From Sellimonas catena (GTDB lineage: Bacteria; Bacillota; Clostridia; Lachnospirales; Lachnospiraceae), in assembly GCF_045063725.1 (NCBI RefSeq), contig NZ_CP173695.1: DNA of 64,000 nt; one strand, given 5' to 3'. The notes under the pieces are model-generated. The model saw only the letters and a list, made by a program, of their open reading frames with translations. It ran no database searches and was not told where the DNA came from. Below are positions 7,898 to 14,760 of this stretch, piece after piece. Positions within the stretch are counted from its first letter, which is position 1. The number at the start of each line of letters is the position of its first letter. A program made the translations under genes and the position numbers.

Positions 7898-9397
7898 TTA
7901 TTTACGATATGCTGCTGCATTCCATCTGAGTTCATTTTTCAGATTCCGGATATTGGTGTCTTTATCGATATAAACCGCCTCAATACCCATTGCATCCGCC
8001 CAGTCTCCCATCTGTTCCGCGGTAATGTCATAGGAGAATGCCGTGTGGTGCGCTCCTCCACAGAGGATCCATGCCTCTGCGCCGGTCTGAAGATTTGGTT
8101 CCGGTGTCCAGAAAGCGGTTGCAACCGGAAGTTTCGGCATCGGTTTTTCCGTTTTTTTACAATTGACATTGTTGATAATCAGGCGGAACCTGTCTCCAAG
8201 ATCAATGAGAGAAGTTGCAATCGCCGGACCTTCCTTTGCCGTGAATACAAGACGTGCCGGATCTTCTCTGTCACCCATGCTGAGCGGCTGCACTTTGATA
8301 CTGATCGGACCGTCCGCAATAGTCGGGCAGACCTCCAGCATATGAGCCTGAAGAATGCCTTCTTTTCCAGGAACCAGATTGTAGGTATAATCTTCCATAA
8401 AGGAAGTTCCCTTTGCGTCTTTCATTCCTTCCGTCATGATTTTCATAATCCGAAGCATGGCTGCAGTCTTCCAGTCTCCTTCTGCGCCAAATCCGTAACC
8501 TTTTTCCATCAGTCTCTGGATTGCAAGCCCCGGAAGCTGCTTTAAACTTCCAAGATCACCAAAATGAGTCACAATTGCCTGATAGTTCTTCTCTTCCAGG
8601 AACCGTTCAAATCCAATTTCGATCTGTGCCTGTACGGCAACATGTTTCCGGAATTCTTCCGGATCTCTTCCTTCCAGAAGAATATCATATTTATCATAAT
8701 ATTCCTCTACCAGAGAACTTACTTCTCCTTCTTTTACATCTTCGACCGCTTCCGCGATTTCGTTAACCGGATAAGCATCTACTTCCCATCCAAATTTAAT
8801 CTGTGCCTCTACCTTGTCTCCATCCGTTACGGCTACATTTCTCATATTATCGGCCACCCTCATGACACGTACATGGCTGCTTTCGATCACACCCACAGCT
8901 GTACGCATCCAGGATGCAATTTTTTCCTGTACCTGTCTGTCAGACCAGTGTCCCACAACAATTTTTCTCTCGATTCCCATCCTGGTAAAGATATGGCCGA
9001 ACTCACGGCCTCCATGTGCAGACTGGTTTTCGTTCATGAAATCCATATCAATGGTATCATATGGAATTTCCTGATTGAACTGAGTGTGCAGGTGAAGAAG
9101 CGGCTTCCTGTATTCCTGAAGTCCGAGAATCCAGGATTTTGCCGGTGAGAACGTATGCATCCACGTGATGACACCTGCACATTCCTCATCTGTGTTTGCC
9201 TCATTAAAGGTCTTTCTGATCAGCTCGTTTGTGATCAGCGTCGGTTTCCAGACAATCTCATACGGAAGAACTCCGGATGCATTCAGCGCCTCCACGATCT
9301 TCTGCGCATGCTCTGCCACATGAGCCAGACACTCGTCTCCGTAAAGATCCTGCGATCCTGTACAGAACCAGAACTTGTAGTTTTTCTGCTTTAACAT
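7898..9397 (-). CDS. araA: L-arabinose isomerase
   Basis: A 499-residue enzyme that converts L-arabinose to L-ribulose with Mn2+. The sequence matches the AraA family throughout: FWFCTGSQDLYGD near the N-terminus, HTFSPAKSWI, HTQFNQEIPYDTIDMDFMNENQSAHGGREFG, EGDWKTAAMLR, and the C-terminal WILCGGAHHTAFS with metal-binding His. Glu and His residues of the metal site are present. Full length. The ribosome site is AGGAGGAGAAAACA before the ATG, 28 bases after araR, so both are likely on one transcript controlled by AraR. The downstream permease is truncated. Confidence 0.97.
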   Translation of the reverse strand: MLKQKNYKFWFCTGSQDLYGDECLAHVAEHAQKIVEALNASGVLPYEIVWKPTLITNELIRKTFNEANTDEECAGVITWMHTFSPAKSWILGLQEYRKPLLHLHTQFNQEIPYDTIDMDFMNENQSAHGGREFGHIFTRMGIERKIVVGHWSDRQVQEKIASWMRTAVGVIESSHVRVMRVADNMRNVAVTDGDKVEAQIKFGWEVDAYPVNEIAEAVEDVKEGEVSSLVEEYYDKYDILLEGRDPEEFRKHVAVQAQIEIGFERFLEEKNYQAIVTHFGDLGSLKQLPGLAIQRLMEKGYGFGAEGDWKTAAMLRIMKIMTEGMKDAKGTSFMEDYTYNLVPGKEGILQAHMLEVCPTIADGPISIKVQPLSMGDREDPARLVFTAKEGPAIATSLIDLGDRFRLIINNVNCKKTEKPMPKLPVATAFWTPEPNLQTGAEAWILCGGAHHTAFSYDITAEQMGDWADAMGIEAVYIDKDTNIRNLKNELRWNAAAYRK

Positions 9398-9425
9398 TGT
9401 TTTCTCCTCCTGTTATATTGATTTA

Positions 9426-10502
9426 TTATATATGTGTAATCACTTTCACGGAATTTCGCATAACCAGATCCGGCATAAGCTCCACCGTCTCAATGTCTCC
9501 GATTCCCTGTATCTTATCAATCATCATCTCAGCCGCAATCTTTCCAAGCTCCTGCACCGGATTATCGGCCGACGTAAACGGGATCTCACAGAATCTCGAA
9601 AGATCGGAATTGTCAATTCCCACAATGGAAAGATCATCCGGTATCCGGATTCCCTGATCCATACAGATACCAACCAGCTTGTTTGCGACCTCATCGTTAT
9701 AGCAGACACAGGCCGTGCAGCCCTTGATCCGCTTCAGAATTCTACTGCAGTCGTCCCGCATCTCCGCGATCTCATCCGAGTCGATCCATACAACCTGCTT
9801 TCCTTTGACCTTGATATCCGCATCCATCAGCGCATCCACATATCCCGCATACCTCTGGTGCCCCTGACCATCGTCCGCCTTGAAAATCCCCGCTATATTG
9901 ATATGCCCGCAGTCAAGAAGATGCTGCGTCACCATCCGCCCGGCCGCTCTGTCATTCAGGCTCACATGCGCAATATCAAGCTCCGGATAAAAACTGTTAA
10001 TAAACAGAATCGGAACACCCATCCGCTCCAGCTCCTTGTATAGCTTCAGATTCGGATTCGGAATCCCGCTCTTTGTTGTCTCCGCAATCAGCCCGTCGAT
10101 TGATCTCTCCCGAATAAAATCCTTCAGAATCATCCGCTCCTTCTCAATCGCATTATTAGACACGGCAAGCTGAAGAAAATATCCCTCATCCGACAATACC
10201 CGTTCAATCTCCTTTACAATCAACGGAAAAATATAGACATCCACATAGGTCGTCATCACCGCAATCCTCATGGAACGCTGTCTTTTCTGCTTTCCAATCT
10301 CAATATATGTCCCGCTTCCTCGGACACTCCGCACAATCTGTTCCTCCTCCAGCACTGAAAGCGCCTTCCTGATCGTCTGACGACTCACACCAAACCTCAC
10401 CTGCAGCGTATTCTCGGACGGAAGCTTATCCCCCTGCTTCAGCCTGCCCTCACGCAGCTCTCCTCTGATCCACGCAACCACTTCTTCGTACTTCTTCTGC
10501 AT
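9426..10502 (-). CDS. araR: AraR-type arabinose repressor (GntR HTH fused to LacI-type sensor)
   Basis: A 358-residue regulator with a GntR-family winged helix at residues 1-70 (KLPSENTLQVRFGVSRQTIRKAL, RSVRGSGTYIE) joined to a periplasmic-binding-like LacI/GalR effector domain from about 75 (RIAVMTTYVDVYIFPLI ... VVWIDSDEIAE ... DDLSIVGIDNSDLSRF). This architecture is that of Bacillus AraR, which represses arabinose genes and releases DNA on binding L-arabinose. It lies upstream of araA on the same strand. Its own promoter region contains TTGTAC-type half-sites also found before the kinase gene, consistent with autoregulation and control of both units. Confidence 0.92.
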   Translation of the reverse strand: MQKKYEEVVAWIRGELREGRLKQGDKLPSENTLQVRFGVSRQTIRKALSVLEEEQIVRSVRGSGTYIEIGKQKRQRSMRIAVMTTYVDVYIFPLIVKEIERVLSDEGYFLQLAVSNNAIEKERMILKDFIRERSIDGLIAETTKSGIPNPNLKLYKELERMGVPILFINSFYPELDIAHVSLNDRAAGRMVTQHLLDCGHINIAGIFKADDGQGHQRYAGYVDALMDADIKVKGKQVVWIDSDEIAEMRDDCSRILKRIKGCTACVCYNDEVANKLVGICMDQGIRIPDDLSIVGIDNSDLSRFCEIPFTSADNPVQELGKIAAEMMIDKIQGIGDIETVELMPDLVMRNSVKVITHI

Positions 10503-10530
10503 TCCAAAGCCTCTCTTTCATTATACTACC

Positions 10531-10559
10531 ACTATAACCCATTCACCTGTACAATACAA
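10531..10559 (-). promoter_or_regulatory. Promoter of araR-araA
   Basis: On minus, TTGTAT (10554-10559), 17 bases, TATAGT (10531-10536). The -35 is embedded in TTGTATTGTACAGG, which contains an AraR-like half-site. Confidence 0.6.
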
Positions 10560-10608
10560 GTTGGAGTATTATCCAAACATGTCACGCACAATTTATACAA
10601 AATCCAAG

Positions 10609-10645
10609 ATTTGTACTATCGAAATCTCCTGTTTTCAGTACAAAT
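10609..10645. promoter_or_regulatory. Candidate AraR operator pair
   Basis: Inverted half-sites ATTTGTACT (10609-10617) and AGTACAAAT (10637-10645), centres 28 bases apart, upstream of the araR promoter. The half-site matches the TTTGTAC core known for Bacillus AraR boxes and recurs at the kinase promoter (12858-12867). Confidence 0.5.
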
Positions 10646-10653
10646 TTGTCAAA

Positions 10654-10687
10654 GGGGACGTGTTCCGGATCATCGGAACACGTCCCC
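10654..10687. repeat. REP-like perfect hairpin at the 3' end of the Nudix gene
   Basis: A 14-base perfect stem, GGGGACGTGTTCCG (10654-10667) with CGGAACACGTCCCC (10674-10687), and a six-base loop. The T run on minus is only three bases, so it is a poor intrinsic terminator. The Nudix stop codon (10670-10672) is in the loop and the last five residues, GDVFR, are encoded by the hairpin. Confidence 0.6.
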
Positions 10688-11173
10688 AAAAATATGTACA
10701 AGATCTTTTTCGCCATTCAGGACTGCTTCCATGAGCTGATCCCCTTCATAACGAAGTTTCAGAGAGAAAAACGGTGCATCTTTTTGAATCAGGTCAAAGA
10801 AAATCCTATCTCCTTCCCAGAGATTCAGGCGGGAAATCTCGTCTTTTGGAACCCACTTCAGTACGCCTTCGTCACAATCCCGGATCTGCCCTCTAAATCC
10901 GTCTATCGTGTAAAGACAGATGTATTCCGGATCCTGTTTATCACAGATAAAGGTTAAAATTCCCCGGAATTTCATGGATGTCACGGTCAGGCCGGTCTCT
11001 TCTTCTGTCTCCCTCTTCATACAGTCTTCCGGGCTTTCTCCGTATTCAAATTTTCCTCCTATCCCGATCCATTTGCCTTCATTTACGTCCTGCTCCTTTT
11101 TTACGCGGTGAAGCATGAGATAGGCATCCTCTTTTTCGATATATCCCAGTGTTGTCATCTGTACTTTCGGCAT
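10670..11173 (-). CDS. Nudix hydrolase (MutT/NudA-like)
   Basis: A 167-residue Nudix protein. The Nudix box is complete at residues 40-62 (GKFEYGESPEDCMKRETEEE then TGL), including the metal-binding REtEEEtG core. The frame resembles MutT/8-oxo-dGTP diphosphatase-like proteins with WIGIGGKFE before the box and KWVPKDEI after it, but the natural substrate cannot be assigned; nucleotide sanitation or nucleotide-sugar hydrolysis are both possible. It begins 47 bases after the kinase and is likely co-transcribed with it. The last residues come from a REP-like hairpin, so the C-terminus may have been altered by that element. Confidence 0.9.
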   Translation of the reverse strand: MPKVQMTTLGYIEKEDAYLMLHRVKKEQDVNEGKWIGIGGKFEYGESPEDCMKRETEEETGLTVTSMKFRGILTFICDKQDPEYICLYTIDGFRGQIRDCDEGVLKWVPKDEISRLNLWEGDRIFFDLIQKDAPFFSLKLRYEGDQLMEAVLNGEKDLVHIFGDVFR

Positions 11174-11220
11174 GTCGTTCTTTTTGTCCTTCTTTCTTTT
11201 TTACCGATAGTATAGCACGT

Positions 11221-12828
11221 CTATTTCAGATGGTCTACTGCCGCTCGTTCAATCGGGAACCCTTCTTTGTACCGCTCAATAAAGGTATTAAAACCTGCCA
11301 CATCTTCCGGATCCGCCTGCATCTCAATTCCTGTTTCTCCTGCAAATACTTTTTCTGCCAGGAAATCTGCCAGATTTTCATCTTCCTCACGATGCACCAT
11401 ATAGGATGCGAGCAGGGCAATTCCCCAGGCTCCGCCTTCTCCCGCGGTTTCCATAACGGAAACCGGTGTGTCAATTGCTCCGGCCAGAATACTCTGACCG
11501 ACTCCTTTTGTCTTGAAAAGTCCGCCATGTCCCAGAATCCGGTCAAGTTCTACATGTTCTTCTTTAAGCATGATGTCCATTCCGACTTTCAATGCTCCAA
11601 GAGAGGTGTAAAGATGTACTCTCATGAAGTTTGCGAGATTAAAGCTGCTCTGAGGTGTCCGGACAAATAGCGGGCGCCCTTCTTCAAAGTTTGTAATATG
11701 TTCTCCTGAGAAATAATTGTATGCGAGAAGTCCTCCGCAGTCTTTGTTCCCTTCCAGTGCTTTGCGGTACAGGGTTCCATAGAGATCATCCATACCAATT
11801 TCCATTCCAAAAGTCTCTGCGAACTCTTTAAATACAGATACCCATGCATTCAGGTCGGAAGTACAGTTGTTGCAGTGTACCATTCCCACCGGATCTCCGG
11901 ACGGGGTGGTCACAAGATCAATCTCCGGATATACTTTGGAAAGTTCTTTTTCCAGTACTACCATGGCAAAAACGGAGGTTCCTGCCGATACATTTCCTGT
12001 CCTTGGCGCTACACTGTTTGTTGCCACCATTCCCGTGCCGGCATCTCCTTCCGGCGGGCAGAGCGGTACTCCTGCCTTCAGGTTCCCCGACGGATCCAGC
12101 AGCTTTGCCCCCTCTTCTGTCAGAGCGCCTGCATCCTCGCCTGCCAGCAGTACATCCGGAAGAATTCCGCTTAATTTCCACGGATATCCTTTCTCCGCAA
12201 CAAGGGCATCAAATGTGTCGATCATTCCTTTATGAAACTGCTTTTCTTTGACATCAATCGGGAACATGCCAGACGCTTCCCCGACTCCAAGTACTTTTTT
12301 ACCGGTCAGTTTCCAGTGAACATATCCTGCAAGCGTTGTAAAAAACGCTACGTCTTTTACATGTTCTTCCCCGTTTAAAACAGCCTGGTAAAGGTGGGCG
12401 ATGCTCCATCTTTGAGGAATGTGGTACCGGAACAGCTCCGTCAGCTTTTCCGATGCATCCGCTGTGATTGTGTTTCTCCAGGTGCGGAACGGCACGAGAA
12501 GTTCCCCTTCTTTATCAAATGCCATATATCCATGCATCATACCGCTGAATCCGATTGCAGCAAGATTTGTGATCTTTGTTCCGTATTTTTCTGATACGTC
12601 CTGCGTCATGCTCCGGTAACTGTCCTGCAGTCCTGTCCAGATATCCTCCAGCGTATAGGTCCAGATCCCATGATCATAACGGTTTTCCCAGTCGTGGCTC
12701 CCGGATGCCACCGGTTCATTTTTTTCATTAATCAGAATCGCCTTGATCCGTGTCGATCCAAATTCGATTCCAAGCACCGCCTTTCCGTCTTCAATCATCT
12801 GTTTTGTATTTTGAGCATCGAATGCCAT
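11221..12828 (-). CDS. FGGY-family pentulose kinase, probable ribulokinase
   Basis: A 535-residue sugar kinase of the FGGY family, with the N-terminal ATPase phosphate loop LGIEFGSTRIKAIL, the GFSGMMHGYMAFD segment, GDAGTGMVATNSVAPRTGNV and the C-terminal GHGGLFKTKGVGQ. It belongs to the clostridial type often labelled xylulokinase, but an arabinose setting (araA, araR, shared operator) favours L-ribulose as substrate, giving L-ribulose 5-phosphate. The canonical araB subtype differs, so a symbol is withheld. The start at 12828 follows AAGGAGGAAAGGCAT; a TTG six codons upstream overlaps that site and is unlikely. The epimerase AraD for the next step is not in the window. Confidence 0.88.
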   Translation of the reverse strand: MAFDAQNTKQMIEDGKAVLGIEFGSTRIKAILINEKNEPVASGSHDWENRYDHGIWTYTLEDIWTGLQDSYRSMTQDVSEKYGTKITNLAAIGFSGMMHGYMAFDKEGELLVPFRTWRNTITADASEKLTELFRYHIPQRWSIAHLYQAVLNGEEHVKDVAFFTTLAGYVHWKLTGKKVLGVGEASGMFPIDVKEKQFHKGMIDTFDALVAEKGYPWKLSGILPDVLLAGEDAGALTEEGAKLLDPSGNLKAGVPLCPPEGDAGTGMVATNSVAPRTGNVSAGTSVFAMVVLEKELSKVYPEIDLVTTPSGDPVGMVHCNNCTSDLNAWVSVFKEFAETFGMEIGMDDLYGTLYRKALEGNKDCGGLLAYNYFSGEHITNFEEGRPLFVRTPQSSFNLANFMRVHLYTSLGALKVGMDIMLKEEHVELDRILGHGGLFKTKGVGQSILAGAIDTPVSVMETAGEGGAWGIALLASYMVHREEDENLADFLAEKVFAGETGIEMQADPEDVAGFNTFIERYKEGFPIERAAVDHLK

Positions 12829-12857
12829 ATGCCTTTCCTCCTTCAAGAATCACTTCC

Positions 12858-12896
12858 ATTTTGTACTATTATATCATTCCGAATTCTCCCCAGCAA
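12858..12896 (-). promoter_or_regulatory. Kinase promoter with AraR-like half-site
   Basis: On minus, TTGCTG (12891-12896), 17 bases, TATAAT (12868-12873), directly followed by AGTACAAAAT (12858-12867), which resembles the half-sites before araR. A repressor here would cover the transcription start. Confidence 0.6.
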
Positions 12897-12935
12897 TGAA
12901 ACTTGTGCATCCTGCCCAAATTCGGATAAATGCCG

Positions 12936-12982
12936 AAAAAAGAGACAGGAGGTTTTCAAGTTGTACTGAAAAACTCCTGTCT
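12936..12982 (-). terminator. Terminator after the AI-2E-type permease gene
   Basis: Stem AGACAGGA (12943-12950) with TCCTGTCT (12975-12982), extended inward by TTTTC/GAAAA pairing; on minus a T run follows. It ends the tig-to-permease gene group. Confidence 0.8.
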
Positions 12983-13007
12983 TACTCTTTCGTCTATTTC
13001 TGCCGGA

Positions 13008-14153
13008 CTAAGGTTCTTTCAGTGATGCAATTCCCCGCATCAGAATTCTGACATCATCCAGAATATAATCAAAGGCTCCTGCTTTGTACAGATTTAGAAT
13101 AATCATTCCGATCGGAACTGCCAGAATCATACCAAGCAGACTCCCTACCCGGTATCCGACATATAAAAGAATCAACGTAAGAAGCGGACTGAGTCCGATG
13201 CTGTCGCCGACCAGTTTTGGCTGTATGATCTGTCTCACCAGCTGTGTAATTCCATAAATGATCAAAAGTGCTATCGCTATTTTAATATCCATTACAAAAA
13301 ACTTATATACAGCCCACGGGATCAGCGCGGTTCCAGTTCCGAAAAACGGAAGGAAATCCAGAAAGGCGATTAAAATCGCAAGTAAGAAAGCATAATCCAC
13401 ACCAAGAATCAGAAAGCCGCACAATAGAATCAGTCCTACAACCGCCATAATTTTAAACTGCGCTTTAAAATAACCTCCGACCGCATACTTCAGATTGTAC
13501 ATAACCATTGACATTCTTGCTTCAATCGCCTTGGGTGCCACTTTTTTACTCCACTGTATGATTTCCTCCCTCTGGGCTGTAAAAAAGTAAGCCGATACAA
13601 GTGCTACAATAACAGACACAAGAATCCCCGGAATCCGTTTGACTACATTTCCCGTCGCTTCCACCGCCGGGTTTCCTATCCCTGCGATCACACCGCCTAC
13701 TCTTTCATCCATATTCTGAATCAGACTGTTCCAGCCGTTTTGAATATTCTCGGGCAGCATCCTGTAAACTCCCTGAAACCGTTCTCCAATCTCCCGAAAT
13801 CCCGCTTCCAGATCTTGATAAAGATCCGGAGCATTGTTAAGCGCCATCTGTATTTCCCGGGCCAGCTTTACGATTCCCAGATATCCGAGTCCTGCCACAA
13901 TAGCGATCACCAGAATGATAATCAGGGCAGATCCCAGTTTTTTCTTGATCTTCACTCTGCTCTCCAGCCACCCCACAAGCGGATACGCCAGATACGCAAT
14001 AAACCACCCGATAACAAATGGCATGAAAAATCCGATTGCCCGTACACCGATCACAATAAACAAGATCGTCCCCAGAAGACTGAAAAAAAGACTTGCGGCA
14101 ACTTTCCAGTACGGCCTTTTATCTGTTTTCATTCCATCTGCGTCTTCCTGCAT
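13008..14153 (-). CDS. AI-2E family transporter (YtvI/PerM-like)
   Basis: A 381-residue membrane protein of the AI-2E/UPF0118 family. It has an N-terminal pair of helices (VAASLFFSLLGTILFIVIGV, then PFVIGWFIAYLAYPLVGWLE), a soluble amphipathic region (about 95-170) and a C-terminal bundle with FLDFLPFFGTGTALIPWAVY and LLTLILLYVGYRVGSLLGMI, the family hallmarks. Members export small molecules or act as Na+/H+ antiporters; some Firmicute ones are sporulation proteins. Substrate unknown. The frame extends upstream, but the ATG at 14153 follows AAGGAGG, which overlaps the end of ysxC, and leaves a single base after the ysxC stop, so translation is coupled. Confidence 0.88.
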   Translation of the reverse strand: MQEDADGMKTDKRPYWKVAASLFFSLLGTILFIVIGVRAIGFFMPFVIGWFIAYLAYPLVGWLESRVKIKKKLGSALIIILVIAIVAGLGYLGIVKLAREIQMALNNAPDLYQDLEAGFREIGERFQGVYRMLPENIQNGWNSLIQNMDERVGGVIAGIGNPAVEATGNVVKRIPGILVSVIVALVSAYFFTAQREEIIQWSKKVAPKAIEARMSMVMYNLKYAVGGYFKAQFKIMAVVGLILLCGFLILGVDYAFLLAILIAFLDFLPFFGTGTALIPWAVYKFFVMDIKIAIALLIIYGITQLVRQIIQPKLVGDSIGLSPLLTLILLYVGYRVGSLLGMILAVPIGMIILNLYKAGAFDYILDDVRILMRGIASLKEP

Positions 14154-14154
14154 C

Positions 14155-14760
14155 CTACTCCTCCTTACTGTCAGCCCCGAACATTCTGGTCTCGGCAAAC
14201 TCCCAGATTTCCTCTCTCCCCTGCTTTGTTTTTGCGGAAAATGGAATCACCTTTGTGCCGCTTACCAGATTCAGCCCTTCTCTGAGCACCTTGAGCTGTT
14301 TTGACAGCTGACTTTTCTTGATTTTATCAAGCTTCGTAGCAATAATTACCGGTTCATATCCCTGATGTAAAATCCAGTCATACATCATTTTATCATTTTT
14401 TGACGGTTCGTGCCGGATATCAATCAGAAGGAACACCGCCTTAAGCATGGCAGACTGATGCAGATAGCGCTCAATCATCTTTCCCCACGCTTCCTTTTCT
14501 TTCTCGGAAACCTTGGCGTATCCATATCCCGGAAGGTCAACCAGATACATTTCCCCATTGATATTATAAAAATTAATCGTCTGTGTTTTTCCGGGCGTAG
14601 CCGAAATCCGGGCCAGAGACTTCCGGTTCATCAAAGCATTGATCAGGGAGGATTTCCCTACATTGGATTTGCCTGCAAATGCAATCTCCGGCTTGTCATT
14701 AACCGGAAGTTTACTGGTAATTCCACACACTGTCTCCAGAGCAACCTCTTTAATTACCAT
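14155..14760 (-). CDS. ysxC: YsxC/EngB ribosome biogenesis GTPase
   Basis: A 201-residue GTPase of the TrmE-Era-EngA-YihA group, required for 50S subunit assembly. Motifs are G1 AGKSNVGKSS (near 29-38), the G2/switch SATPGKTQTINFY, G3 DLPGYGYAKVS, G4 TKLD and G5 SAK. Length is typical. It overlaps the lon stop region by seven bases and is followed by the AI-2E permease at one base. The lon-ysxC pairing is a conserved Firmicute arrangement. Confidence 0.97.
   Translation of the reverse strand: MVIKEVALETVCGITSKLPVNDKPEIAFAGKSNVGKSSLINALMNRKSLARISATPGKTQTINFYNINGEMYLVDLPGYGYAKVSEKEKEAWGKMIERYLHQSAMLKAVFLLIDIRHEPSKNDKMMYDWILHQGYEPVIIATKLDKIKKSQLSKQLKVLREGLNLVSGTKVIPFSAKTKQGREEIWEFAETRMFGADSKEE

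Noticed and set aside
12951..12980. TTGTACTGAAAA near 12961 as a further AraR site
   Set aside because: It lies in the loop of the terminator after the AI-2E-type permease, not at a promoter, so chance resemblance is likelier.
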